A DNA stretch of 64,000 nt from an uncultured Eubacteriales bacterium (GCA_900315015.1 OMXJ01000002.1:102651-166650); one strand, 5' to 3'; shown: positions 33,205 to 41,610, counted from the stretch's first letter. Made by a program: numbers and translations. The notes: generated from the sequence alone by a model not told the origin.

Positions 33205-34932
33205 TTAAGTAAAATCATAATGAGATAATATGAAACCTATGAGTCTGAAATTCGGCAGATCATTTTCATTCCACGTGACCTTTATTTCTGCAGATTCTAT
33301 TGAAAGTACACATCTAGAGCCTTTATTATCCCTAAATACAATATGTAAAAGCGATCTAAGTCCCTCTTTATTTAATTTTTCATATACCTTAGGACTTTTT
33401 GATTTCATATAGGATATATCGTTAATAACTAAAACATTATCAGTATATAGACTTAGAACCGTGCCATCTAAAATATAATCCTTTGTCTCTTCAATTAATT
33501 TACTATCTGGAACTCCCTGTCCTGCTGTTACTATTTTCCCTCTGCCATTATTTCCATAAATAATAAGATGCTGTATTCCTATATTATCGACTAAGTCATC
33601 TGCAAGTTTTTCAATAGGATAGTCAATCCCGCGTGTTACCTTATCTAGAATCATACAGATGATATCGCTCTTTGACATGTCTCCCCTACTATTTAGTCTG
33701 GCACTTCCAAACTGAATCTGCTTAATATCATTAATTGATCCATGCTTACTCTTATCATAAATGATATATCTGTTCCTTCCCTTTTCCTTTGCCCTATAAA
33801 GTGCAAAATCAGCTAAGGTGAAAACATCCTCGTAATTATCAGCATCCTTTGGATAGGATGCACAGCCTATTGAAAGTGATGTGCTAGGCTTTCCCTCTGA
33901 ATTTTCAGGAAATTCGCCGCGGACCATATTTTTTATGCTTCTAAGCCTTTCCCTTTCATATTCAAGGTCAAAGGCGTTAAATAGCACTATCATGAATTCA
34001 TCTCCGCCAAATCTTCCAATTACACCGTCTTCCCCTATCTCATTTTTTATTATCGCAGCAACCTTAGTTAATACCTCATCACCTGTCTTATGACCAAATG
34101 TGTCATTTACACGCTTAAAGTAATCTACATCTACAATCGCTATTGTTATTCCTTTTCTATGTTCTACGTCGATCAGCCTTGTGGCATATTCGGTAATATC
34201 CCCTTTTGACAAAAGTCCTGTTAACGAATCTAACACCGGGAGTCTTTCTACATTTACAACCTGCTCATTTCCTTCATGGATAAAGCCAGCGTAGTTCTTT
34301 ATTTCTCCATCCGCATAAATGGCCGATACCTTTATCTGTGTATATTTGATGTCATTACCGCCGTACAAAGCCCCATCAAAGCACTCTTCAACGTCTCTAT
34401 TCCCATTTTTAAGTTCGGCGAAGAATTTCACTACCTTTTCCTTTGAAAACTTAGCCAAAAGCATTTTTTCAAATTCATCAATAGAATATTTACTTTTTTC
34501 GACAGTTTCATCAATCCTAAATTTTTGTATTGTTACTTCCTGCGTCTTTAAATTGCACTTTAAGCCCCAGTCACCGTATAGTCCTAATACCTTTTCAAGC
34601 AGATCTATTTTCACAGAGTTTTCTTCTATTTGGCGCATTGCAGCATCTAAAGCGTATAAAGATACGCATATATATTCAGATATATTGCCCTGAACTATCG
34701 ACATAAGTACAGGCAGATTAAATCCTTCATCCACCTTAAGCTCTGCTGCAAACCATTTTCCATCCATTGCCGCTGCATGCTCATAGAAGCTATCTCTATT
34801 TTTTTCATCAATTAGTTCATTGAACGGTGAATAGAGACGGTTTCCCATAAATGAATAAAACTGTGCATCTGCAGAAACAATATCATAAAGATTCTTTTTT
34901 ATTATTATCGAATGACAAACGCTTTTCCACAT
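33205..34932 (-). CDS. Cytoplasmic diguanylate cyclase (GGDEF protein)
   Basis: A 575-residue soluble protein without a membrane helix. Residues 1-110 and 115-225 look like PAS-type sensory domains, the central part is a GGDEF domain (about 235-395), and about 170 residues at the C-terminus (DIICMILDKVTRGIDYPIEK onward) resemble a GAF domain. The preamble LDSLTGLLSKGD and the active-site RFGGDEFMIVLF are intact, so cyclase activity is expected. A C-terminal sensor after GGDEF is less common than one before it. GGAAGG lies before the start. It is on the same strand as feoAB but separated by a repeat tract. Confidence 0.9.
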   Translation of the reverse strand: MWKSVCHSIIIKKNLYDIVSADAQFYSFMGNRLYSPFNELIDEKNRDSFYEHAAAMDGKWFAAELKVDEGFNLPVLMSIVQGNISEYICVSLYALDAAMRQIEENSVKIDLLEKVLGLYGDWGLKCNLKTQEVTIQKFRIDETVEKSKYSIDEFEKMLLAKFSKEKVVKFFAELKNGNRDVEECFDGALYGGNDIKYTQIKVSAIYADGEIKNYAGFIHEGNEQVVNVERLPVLDSLTGLLSKGDITEYATRLIDVEHRKGITIAIVDVDYFKRVNDTFGHKTGDEVLTKVAAIIKNEIGEDGVIGRFGGDEFMIVLFNAFDLEYERERLRSIKNMVRGEFPENSEGKPSTSLSIGCASYPKDADNYEDVFTLADFALYRAKEKGRNRYIIYDKSKHGSINDIKQIQFGSARLNSRGDMSKSDIICMILDKVTRGIDYPIEKLADDLVDNIGIQHLIIYGNNGRGKIVTAGQGVPDSKLIEETKDYILDGTVLSLYTDNVLVINDISYMKSKSPKVYEKLNKEGLRSLLHIVFRDNKGSRCVLSIESAEIKVTWNENDLPNFRLIGFILSHYDFT

Positions 34933-35007
34933 AATTATGCCTTCCCATAAATACCATGTAAACCACTTTTGCTCTTTTTATGCACCTTATCACTGCTTTA
35001 ATCCTTT

Positions 35008-35427
35008 TTAAACCAGCTTTAAGGAATAAATGTCAGCAAAAGGAACTATTGTACCATCCTCAAACACTAATAATCCATCATATTCTTCTATTTTCTTTAC
35101 CCTGCCTCTTTTATCTATATATTCGCCTCCGCTTTTAAGCGTATCAGGTTTAAAATAGGTTATTTCAATTTCGGCAAGATTATTCCCGTCTAGTGTTTCG
35201 ATCTTATTCTTTAGCTCTAAAATATTATAATCGAGCTGACTCTTTTCATCCTCTGCCAGTTCGTTTCTAAGTTCCGTAAGTCTTGCGCTCTCCTTTACCT
35301 CTTCATCATACCCCGTAAGTGCGGCAAACGGAGAGAACTGCGGAGCCCTTGCTTCTCTTTGCATCCTTTTATGATGCCTAGGCTCCCATCTTTGTCTGTC
35401 TATTATATCATCATATTTATTTTCCAT
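35008..35427 (-). CDS. YolD-like family protein
   Basis: A 139-residue soluble protein with the YolD-family core APQFSPFAALTGYDE near residue 30 and a C-terminal beta-rich part ending ADIYSLKLV. YolD-like proteins are usually encoded next to Y-family polymerases of the UvrX/UmuC type, as here, where the polymerase gene ends 47 bases upstream. Their exact role is unclear; a partner or regulator function in translesion synthesis is inferred from this constant linkage. The SD is weak (AAGG at 12 bases), so translation may depend on coupling with the polymerase gene. Confidence 0.85.
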   Translation of the reverse strand: MENKYDDIIDRQRWEPRHHKRMQREARAPQFSPFAALTGYDEEVKESARLTELRNELAEDEKSQLDYNILELKNKIETLDGNNLAEIEITYFKPDTLKSGGEYIDKRGRVKKIEEYDGLLVFEDGTIVPFADIYSLKLV

Positions 35428-35474
35428 ACTGTAACAGCCTTCTATCTCAACTACACTCTGTACATTTCTCTATT

Positions 35475-36992
35475 CTATGCTTTATGCCCTCCTACTTGAT
35501 TATTTCTTTCTATCGTGGTAGCTCCCTCTTCAAGGTCCATTCCACGTAATATGGCATTTTTACCATATTTTTTCTTCATTCCAAGAAGTGCCTTTTGCAG
35601 CTTTTTCTCCTTTTCGGCTTCCTCTTTTTCTTCTTTTTTCTTTTTCTCTAGCATCTCATAATCTGTAAATAAATTAAGCTGAACCTGCGCATTTTCTTCC
35701 TTCTCCTGGACGCTTTTTTCATCCATGATATGATTTGCAACCACATACATCCTGCGTACATAAAGCTTTTTATTTACTATTTGATCAAAGAGCTGCATTA
35801 CCGCATCTATTATCAGTTTTCCCGATGAGGTGTATTTTCCTAGATTAATTGAGCCATGGCTTCCCTCCGGCACCATTCTGCCATAATGGTCATATTCATA
35901 AGCTCCTTTATAATCAGGCGGTATCTTTCTATCATACCCTATTGTAATTACCATCTGATCGGCTAGTACATTCTTTTCGACCATGTCAAGCACCAGCGCA
36001 TCTGTCATCTCACGCATTACTAACTTTGCCTTTTCATATTCGTAAGGTCCTGATAGTACCTGTCCTGAACTGAGACTGCTATTTTCAGGCTTATATGCCT
36101 TTATGTCCTTCATAAGACAGTTCTCATACCCCCAGGCGTGGTCTATTAAAAGCTCAGCATTTATTCCAAACATATCAAAGAGGAGATTCTCATTATAAAA
36201 ATCCTTGTCATCACCTATAGAGCACCTTGCTATGTCTCCCATAGTAAAAAGGCCTTTGCTCTCAAGCTTTCTAGCATAACCGCGGCCCACTCTCCAAAAA
36301 TCAGTAATAGGTCTATGATTCCATAGGAGCCTTCTATAAGACATTTCATCAAGTTCTGCTATTCTTACTCCGTCCTTATCTGCCGGAATATGCTTTGCTA
36401 CGATATCCATGGCTACCTTACAAAGATACATATTGGTACCAATACCAGCTGTCGCCGTAATCCCGGTCTCAAAAAGCACCTCTTTTATCATCTTCATGGC
36501 AAGCTCATGCGCCGTAAGCTTATAAAAAGGCAGATATTCCGTCACATCCATTATTACTTCATCGATTGAATATACATGAATATCTTCCGGCGATAGATAT
36601 CTTAAATATATGCTATAGATGCTATTGCTTACTTCCATATACCGCCTCATTCTTGGCGGTGCAGCTACAAAATCCAGCTCGAGAGATGGATTATTTTTCA
36701 GTTCGCTTGCTAGATGCGATTTTCCAGTAAATTTATGACCTGGTGCATGCTTTAATCTCTCGGCATTTATTTCCCTTACTGCAGCTGTGACCTCAAACAG
36801 CCTTGCTCTTCCCGGAATTCCATAAGCCTTTAAGGCCGGTGTTACAGCTAGGCATATGGTCTTTTCCGTTCTGCTTACATCTGCCACTACAAGATTTGCA
36901 TCAAGTGGGTCTAGGGCACGTGAAAAGCACTCTACAGACGCATAAAAAGACTTAAGGTCTATAGCCACATAGGTCCTATTTCTTTCTTCCAT
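35475..36992 (-). CDS. Y-family DNA polymerase (UvrX/UmuC-type)
   Basis: Translesion polymerase that copies damaged DNA. The palm begins YVAIDLKSFYASVEC, and the second metal-binding pair is in YSIDEVIMDV, both intact. Helix-hairpin-helix and little-finger regions follow, and the tail from about residue 455 is a Lys/Glu-rich coiled segment. The start at 36992 is preferred over 36998 because GGAGG directly abuts the earlier ATG and is 6 bases before the later one (505 residues). Longer than DinB (about 360-410), it fits the UvrX/YqjW group. It is cotranscribed with YolD. No clear LexA box was found upstream. Confidence 0.9.
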   Translation of the reverse strand: MEERNRTYVAIDLKSFYASVECFSRALDPLDANLVVADVSRTEKTICLAVTPALKAYGIPGRARLFEVTAAVREINAERLKHAPGHKFTGKSHLASELKNNPSLELDFVAAPPRMRRYMEVSNSIYSIYLRYLSPEDIHVYSIDEVIMDVTEYLPFYKLTAHELAMKMIKEVLFETGITATAGIGTNMYLCKVAMDIVAKHIPADKDGVRIAELDEMSYRRLLWNHRPITDFWRVGRGYARKLESKGLFTMGDIARCSIGDDKDFYNENLLFDMFGINAELLIDHAWGYENCLMKDIKAYKPENSSLSSGQVLSGPYEYEKAKLVMREMTDALVLDMVEKNVLADQMVITIGYDRKIPPDYKGAYEYDHYGRMVPEGSHGSINLGKYTSSGKLIIDAVMQLFDQIVNKKLYVRRMYVVANHIMDEKSVQEKEENAQVQLNLFTDYEMLEKKKKEEKEEAEKEKKLQKALLGMKKKYGKNAILRGMDLEEGATTIERNNQVGGHKA

Positions 36993-37046
36993 GCCCATCC
37001 TCCAATTATAATTTAAATAAATATCCTCTGCTTTTATCAGTCTTTA

Positions 37047-37184
37047 TTAAGAGATGATCAGCATAAGATACAGTACAATAGTAATAGTAATTATCGCGTT
37101 GAACATAAATGTCATAATTTTATGATTATTACATACATTTATTCCAACTGCAAAAAACACGTATACCACCTTAAATTCTAGCAT
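37047..37184 (-). CDS. Possible 45-residue membrane peptide
   Basis: An open frame in an otherwise empty stretch: MLEFKVVYVFFAVGINVCNN at the start and NAIITITIVLYLMLIIS at the end, giving two short hydrophobic segments around a polar turn. AAAGG lies 6 bases before the ATG. It precedes the Y-family polymerase gene by 55 bases on the same strand. No homologue is recognised and AT-rich DNA can yield such frames by chance, so this is a weak call. Confidence 0.3.
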   Translation of the reverse strand: MLEFKVVYVFFAVGINVCNNHKIMTFMFNAIITITIVLYLMLIIS

Positions 37185-37237
37185 ACTTTGCCTTTATTTT
37201 CAATGTTTTATTATCTTCTAGTACCAACAAAAAAGAG

Positions 37238-37342
37238 GCTGTCGCTTTAGATGATTAAATCATCTGGGTGAAGCCCATTATGTTAAATACAGTATTTCAG
37301 CGCGAAAAAAGGGCCTCGCACTAATTACTTAGTGCGACAGCC
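37238..37342. repeat. Inverted-repeat element, MITE-like, with terminator
   Basis: Ends GGCTGTCGC (37238-37246) and GCGACAGCC (37334-37342) are a perfect 9-bp inverted repeat enclosing about 87 bases of further palindromes (GATGATTAAATCATC, AATACTGTATT-like, TCGCACTAA/TTAGTGCGA). The GCTGTCGC ends resemble those of IS1182-family elements in Lachnospiraceae, so a MITE or solo end is possible. On the minus strand the right-hand stem (37316-37337) followed by GGCCCTTTTTT also works as an intrinsic terminator for the lipoprotein gene. Confidence 0.55.
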
Positions 37343-37381
37343 CCCTTTTCGAGGTGATTTTATTAAATGAAAACCAAAAAA

Positions 37382-38479
37382 TTAGTTATCAGCTGGTTTA
37401 GCATACTGCTCTAAATCTTCAAGAGTAAATTCTTCTTTTTCTAATTTCTCTTCTGTTACTCTTTCAGCTACTGGAGCAGTATTTTCAGGAATCTTATATT
37501 CATCCTTTAATAAATCCGGGTAATCTTCTAATGATAGATGTGATGTCAATGGTCCATATGCATATGGCGCAAGGTCATACGTTGCATAATAGGTACTGAT
37601 TCCATTTTCATCTAATATCCATACAAGAGTTCCATCATCAATTTCATTCTTTAACTGCTCATTAAGAGGAGTTATTCCCATTACTCCATTTTCCTTAAGA
37701 TCAGTAATTAATTCTTCCTCTTCTTCTCCGTCTACTGCATCAAAATCAAGATGATCAATAATCTTTTCAACAAGTGTATCTGGATCATTTACTACATCAG
37801 TGATTTTTATTTCTTCACCTGTCTTTGAATCGTAGTTGCAGCTTCTATACCATGAATTTGGATGTGCACCGCCTGCGTTCATATAGTAGAAAATTAATAC
37901 AGATGTAGCATTATCATCAAATCTTGAAATTCTCTCTGTCATTTCTATTGCATTTGGTCCATATAAATAACCCTCTGACTCATCAGTAGTTGCAAAATTT
38001 GCACAGGTAGCAAAGTTTTCCATTAAACTGCTGTATTCTAGCTCATTAAGATTATCAATTGATATACTTAATTTTGGATAATTTTTTGCTGTATCATCAG
38101 AAATTACAATCTCAGAATAATTAGCATAAGCGTATGCAAATTCTTCATCTACATCTTCAATCTTTGTCTTCTCAGCTGTTTCTAAACTATGTAATTTAAT
38201 ATTTGCACTTAACTTTCCTGTAGCTGCCTCAGTAGTAGTCTCGGTTGTTGCCTCTGTTGTAGCTTCTGTAGTTGCCTCTGTTGTTGCCTCTATTGTTGCA
38301 TCTGTAGTTGCATCTGTAGTTGCCTCTGTTGTTGCATCAGGCTCTTTAGTAGCTTCCTGCTCGCTAGCTGCTGTTGTAGCTGCTGCCCTTGCATCCTTTT
38401 TCTCACCGCATCCTGTTGCTCCTATAGCCACACTTACTACTGCTAATGTGAGTAATGCACTAAAACCTCTCTTTTTCAT
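37382..38479 (-). CDS. Lipoprotein with PdaC/RsiV-like (DUF3298) domain
   Basis: A 365-residue predicted lipoprotein. The signal peptide ends in GATGC with lipidated Cys24. It is followed by a Thr/Ala/Glu linker with many TTEA repeats (about 42-87), which suits a wall-spanning spacer. The globular part (about 95-340) carries GGAHPNSWYRSCNYDSKTGE, typical of the DUF3298/DUF4163 domains of PdaC, RsiV and related proteins. RsiV-type domains bind lysozyme, so envelope sensing or inhibitor binding is possible, but no deacetylase or anti-sigma domain is present. The leader carries a promoter and competing hairpins (see 38503-38585). RBS AAAGGTAAGG. Confidence 0.85.
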   Translation of the reverse strand: MKKRGFSALLTLAVVSVAIGATGCGEKKDARAAATTAASEQEATKEPDATTEATTDATTDATIEATTEATTEATTEATTETTTEAATGKLSANIKLHSLETAEKTKIEDVDEEFAYAYANYSEIVISDDTAKNYPKLSISIDNLNELEYSSLMENFATCANFATTDESEGYLYGPNAIEMTERISRFDDNATSVLIFYYMNAGGAHPNSWYRSCNYDSKTGEEIKITDVVNDPDTLVEKIIDHLDFDAVDGEEEEELITDLKENGVMGITPLNEQLKNEIDDGTLVWILDENGISTYYATYDLAPYAYGPLTSHLSLEDYPDLLKDEYKIPENTAPVAERVTEEKLEKEEFTLEDLEQYAKPADN

Positions 38480-38502
38480 AATTCCTTACCTTTCTTTTCA
38501 TC

Positions 38503-38547
38503 CAAAAAAACAGGTACTAAAAGTATCTTTAGTACCTGTATACTTTT
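38503..38547 (-). promoter_or_regulatory. Attenuator-like leader of the PdaC/RsiV-like lipoprotein gene
   Basis: ACAGGTACTAAA and TTTAGTACCTGT (38510-38539) form a perfect 12-bp stem with a 6-base loop; on the minus strand it runs into TTTTTTTGG, the form of an intrinsic terminator. It lies between the promoter and the start codon. AAAAGTAT (38547-38540) can instead pair with ATACTTTT (38526-38519), which includes the loop and part of the terminator stem, so the two folds exclude each other. No regulator or ligand is known. Confidence 0.55.
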
Positions 38548-38556
38548 GTTGATGCG

Positions 38557-38585
38557 ATTATATCACACCAATTTTATTTTGTCAT
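38557..38585 (-). promoter_or_regulatory. Promoter of the PdaC/RsiV-like lipoprotein gene
   Basis: ATGACA (38585-38580), a 17-base spacer and an extended -10, TGATATAAT (TATAAT at 38562-38557). The start of transcription would be near 38550, about 70 bases before the ATG, so the leader includes the terminator-like hairpin. Confidence 0.7.
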
Positions 38586-38637
38586 CTTACGAAATTCTTA
38601 CGATTTTTCGTGATTTCTTTTTTCTTCAAACTACTGC

Positions 38638-39222
38638 TTACGAATTAGTCTTCTTATTGAGGTTGTAGCCTATTATTGAACCAACTATTCCGCCAAGAAT
38701 GTGGCCTAACTGAGATACATTATCACTAAGTGCAAATCCTTCTATGAGTTGCTGTCCAATAAAGAATAATGCTACAAGTATAAAGGTAATAGGTATTTCG
38801 CCCTGCTTAAAGCTTGTAAAGGATGATAAAAGGATGAAAGCAAATACTACGCCGCTAGCTCCTAATAATGCCGTTGTAGGGAAGAAAATATAATTCACCA
38901 CGCCTGCCACAAGGCCTGTAATTAATATAACTCCTATAAGCTTTTTAGAGCCATACTTTTCTTCAAGCATAGGTCCAAGAAGTAATATGTATGAAGTATT
39001 TCCAGCAAAATGTGCCCAATCAGCATGGCCTAATACATGGGTAAAAAATCTCACATAGGTTAAAGGTGATGCAAGTGATGAACGATAGGTCGCAAAAAAT
39101 TTCAAGTTGCTCGCTCCCTTTGTTATGTAATTAAGCAAAGTGACAACAAAACATAGTCCAACAAACACAAGCACCACTGGTGCATTAAATGAAATCTTGA
39201 ATTTGAACCCCTTCTTTTCCAT
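38638..39222 (-). CDS. Rhomboid-family intramembrane serine protease
   Basis: A six-helix rhomboid protease of 194 residues. The catalytic Ser123 is in LLGASGVVFAF and the His174 in QLGHILGGIVG; the oxyanion-hole region HFAGNTSYILLLG is also present. All needed residues are visible, so activity is expected inside the membrane. The conserved Asn follows the HFAGN pattern near residue 75. The substrate is unknown. It lies between two genes for surface proteins, the Asn/Gly/Tyr-rich protein and the lipoprotein, which may or may not be linked. RBS AAGGAAGGAA. Confidence 0.9.
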   Translation of the reverse strand: MEKKGFKFKISFNAPVVLVFVGLCFVVTLLNYITKGASNLKFFATYRSSLASPLTYVRFFTHVLGHADWAHFAGNTSYILLLGPMLEEKYGSKKLIGVILITGLVAGVVNYIFFPTTALLGASGVVFAFILLSSFTSFKQGEIPITFILVALFFIGQQLIEGFALSDNVSQLGHILGGIVGSIIGYNLNKKTNS

Positions 39223-39245
39223 TTTTTAATTCCTTCCTTACTTCA

Positions 39246-39353
39246 TTTTTTCACACGTTTTTTACACGCTTTTTTACACGCTTTTTCACACGTTTTTTTA
39301 CACGCTTTTTCACACGTTTTTTTACACGCTTTTTCACACGTTTTTTTACACCG
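39246..39353. repeat. Tandem repeat, 24-bp units built from TTTTT-ACACG half-units
   Basis: Three clean 24-base copies lie at 39282-39305, 39306-39329 and 39330-39353, each alternating TTTTTCACACG and TTTTTTTACACGC. A less regular copy precedes them from 39246. The array lies between the stop of the low-complexity protein gene (39493) and the rhomboid start (39222). The rest of the gap, 39370-39490, is loosely repetitive (CATTATAATTACC-like) without a gene. Confidence 0.85.
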
Positions 39354-39492
39354 CTATAGTTTCTTATCTATAGCAATCTCTTACCAGTAATTATTATATT
39401 ACAGCTTCATTATAATTGCCGTATTATCACAGCCGCGCCATTACCGCCTCATTATAATTACCACATTATTATAGCCATATTATCATGATGCA

Positions 39493-40341
39493 TTAACGCA
39501 TGCCATATAGCGTTTCTAATATACCCTTTACCTTCCAAATTGCTTCATCAACCTGTCTCTTAGCTTCACTTATTTTGGACTGAACAACAAAGTCCATTAA
39601 AAAGCCGTCGAAAAAGAAATCTGCAAAAGTAGTAAAGCTTCCAACATCGATACTAGTAAGATCAATATCTCTTACATCATCTAATTGATCCTTAAACTTT
39701 CTTAATGCATACCTGGCCGCATCCATTTCAGCTTTTGCGTCATCGATTCTGCTATGCTTCATAATTCCTGAAATGAGACCTCCTCCAAATATGTCAACAA
39801 GGCCCCAATTTCCTGCAGAATCAAGACTTTTCTTCGCTTTACCAAGGCACTCTAAGGCTACCTTACCCGAAAATATGGCTTCCTGTATCTCCTTTTCTCT
39901 ATTATAACCGGCACCACTTCCATAGCCTCTTCCATAGCCATTTCCGCTCTCAAAGCTGGTATAATCATCATTATAACCATTATCATAGCCGCCGTTATTA
40001 TAGCCGCCGTTATCGTAACCGCCGTTATTATAGCCGCCATTATTATAGCCGCCGTTGTCGTAGCCGCCGTTGTCGTAGCCGCCGTTATTATAGCCGTTAT
40101 TATAGCCGCCGTTATCGTAGCCGCCGTTATTATAGCCGTTATTATAGCCGCCATTATCGTAGCTGCCGTTATTATAGCCGTTATTATAGTTATTGTTATT
40201 ATAGTTATTGTTATTATAGTTATTGTTATTATAATTATTGCTATAATTTCCTCTATTATAGCTTCTGTCTCTATTTGACTTATCTTTATCTTCGCCAAAC
40301 ATGCTGTTCAACCCTTCAGTAAAATCATCAAAAAATCCCAT
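39493..40341 (-). CDS. Asn/Gly/Tyr-rich low-complexity protein with conserved C-terminal domain
   Basis: The start at 40341 (MGFFDDFTEGLNSMFGEDK) is chosen over 40380 because AGAGGT lies 7 bases before it (282 residues). Residues 28-148 are almost only Asn, Gly, Tyr and Asp in repeats such as YNNGGYDNGG. This is a prion-like composition. The C-terminal 130 residues form a helical domain (LECLGKAKKSLDSAGNWG, then IFGGGLISGIMKHSRIDDA) that also occurs alone in many Firmicutes proteins of unknown function. There is no signal peptide. A promoter with an operator-like dyad lies upstream at 40538-40567. Confidence 0.8.
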   Translation of the reverse strand: MGFFDDFTEGLNSMFGEDKDKSNRDRSYNRGNYSNNYNNNNYNNNNYNNNNYNNGYNNGSYDNGGYNNGYNNGGYDNGGYNNGYNNGGYDNGGYDNGGYNNGGYNNGGYDNGGYNNGGYDNGYNDDYTSFESGNGYGRGYGSGAGYNREKEIQEAIFSGKVALECLGKAKKSLDSAGNWGLVDIFGGGLISGIMKHSRIDDAKAEMDAARYALRKFKDQLDDVRDIDLTSIDVGSFTTFADFFFDGFLMDFVVQSKISEAKRQVDEAIWKVKGILETLYGMR

Positions 40342-40537
40342 ACGATAACCTCTTTCTATTAAAAATCCTTTGCCTTTCACCGGGCAAATCCGTTAATCAC
40401 TGATAAACACGGTTAACCTAATAATATAATATTATTATATATCCGCTGATTCTTCAACTCTGTAACAGGTAAAATAATAAGGGTTATTGGGCAATTTCCG
40501 AAAAAATACAAACTTCTTCCCTATAAATTCCAATGCC

Positions 40538-40567
40538 ATTATACCATTTTTTACATAATAATGTAAA
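40538..40567 (-). promoter_or_regulatory. Promoter with operator-like dyad for the low-complexity protein gene
   Basis: -35 TTTACA (40567-40562), 18-base spacer, -10 TATAAT (40543-40538). The 18-base sequence TTTACATAATAATGTAAA (40550-40567) is a perfect inverted repeat with a 4-base centre and covers the -35 and half the spacer, as expected of a repressor site. Confidence 0.55.
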
Positions 40568-40589
40568 GAGTTAATAAAAAAAAGCTGAG

Positions 40590-40618
40590 TTGCATTTTTA
40601 TTTTGCTTTTGCTATAAT
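40590..40618 (+). promoter_or_regulatory. cysE: cysE promoter
   Basis: TTGCAT (40590-40595), a 17-base spacer and TATAAT (40613-40618), about 68 bases before the ATG. The leader is short and shows no T-box or riboswitch fold. Confidence 0.6.
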
Positions 40619-40686
40619 GTGGTGGGCATTTAGTCTAGAAAAAAATGATTTATCTTGTAAACTCATTAAACACAGGAGGCATATAA

Positions 40687-41610
40687 ATGTCAGAAATAAT
40701 TAAAAACGAAGTTACCGAGCTTGTGAACAGTATACTTGAAGATTATAAAAACGGTCGCACGATTGATAATGCTGAACTTTGGAATCAGCCAGATACTGAT
40801 ATCATAAAGGATATAACCTCAAAGCTTTTAAAAATAGTATTCCCTGGCTATTTCAGAGAACAGGGCTATAAGTTTTATACACTCAGTTCAAGACTTACTG
40901 TACTGATTGAAGACGTAATGTATAATCTCAATCGTCAGATCAACATTGTTTTAAAGCAGATGCCTGAGTCTGCCGGAAAAAATGAAGCTGAAATCGATAA
41001 AAGAGCTCAAGAGCTTTGCATTTCCTACTTCAAGATGATTCCTGAAATAAGAGCTCTCATCGACACCGATGTAAAGGCCACCTATGACGGTGACCCTGCG
41101 GCTTTTAATTATAATGAAATCATCCTTTGTTACCCTGGTTTATACGCCATTGCTGTAAGCCGTCTAGCTCACGGCCTTGTTACTCTTGGAGTTCCACTTA
41201 TTCCTCGTATCATGACTGAACAGGCACATAGCCGCACTGGTATCGACATCAACCCTGGCGCTACTATCGGAAAGTACTTCTTCATTGACCATGGTACCGG
41301 TATCGTTGTCGGTGAAACCACAATAATAGGCGACAATGTTAAGATATATCAGGGTGTTACAATCGGTGCTCTTTCAACTAGGGGCGGACAAAGACTCAAG
41401 GGTGCTAAGCGTCATCCTACCATTGAAGATAATGTAACCATTTATTCTGGTGCTTCTATTCTTGGCGGTGAGACTGTTATCGGTCACGATTCTGTCATCG
41501 GCAGTAATGCCTTCATTACAAAGAGCGTAGCTCCTAATACCAGAGTAACCATCAAAAACCTCGAACTTAACATGAAGCAGTTTGATGAAGGTTCTTCTGC
41601 TTCATGGTAA
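40687..41610 (+). CDS. cysE: Serine O-acetyltransferase
   Basis: Makes O-acetylserine from serine and acetyl-CoA, the entry step to cysteine. The 307-residue protein has a helical N-terminal domain of about 165 residues and a left-handed beta-helix with hexapeptide repeats (IDINPGATIGKYFFIDHGTG, then VVGETTIIGDNVKIYQGVT). The active-site His/Asp region IDHGTGIVVGE is intact. It is longer than the short EpsC/SAT of about 220-240 residues because of the N-terminal domain, as in the SATs of many anaerobes. RBS AGGAGG. Monocistronic, with its own promoter and a shared terminator. Confidence 0.93.
   Translation: MSEIIKNEVTELVNSILEDYKNGRTIDNAELWNQPDTDIIKDITSKLLKIVFPGYFREQGYKFYTLSSRLTVLIEDVMYNLNRQINIVLKQMPESAGKNEAEIDKRAQELCISYFKMIPEIRALIDTDVKATYDGDPAAFNYNEIILCYPGLYAIAVSRLAHGLVTLGVPLIPRIMTEQAHSRTGIDINPGATIGKYFFIDHGTGIVVGETTIIGDNVKIYQGVTIGALSTRGGQRLKGAKRHPTIEDNVTIYSGASILGGETVIGHDSVIGSNAFITKSVAPNTRVTIKNLELNMKQFDEGSSASW

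Larger units (their letters stand above)
40342..40686. other. Divergent promoter region between low-complexity protein gene and cysE
   Basis: No gene. Minus strand: TTTACA-18-TATAAT (40567-40538), with a perfect dyad TTTACAT-AATA-ATGTAAA (40550-40567) over the -35, giving a leader of about 190 bases. Plus strand: TTGCAT-17-TATAAT (40590-40618) for cysE. The two promoters are divergent and separated by only 22 bases. Confidence 0.6.

Noticed and set aside
36993..37260. LexA-type operator before the Y-family polymerase
   Set aside because: No GAAC-N4-GTTC-type dyad is present; GAACATAAATGTC is too far from the consensus.
39858..40298. Ile/Thr-rich frame of 146 residues
   Set aside because: It is a frame-shifted reading of the Asn/Gly/Tyr repeat region; composition follows the repeat, and no SD is present.
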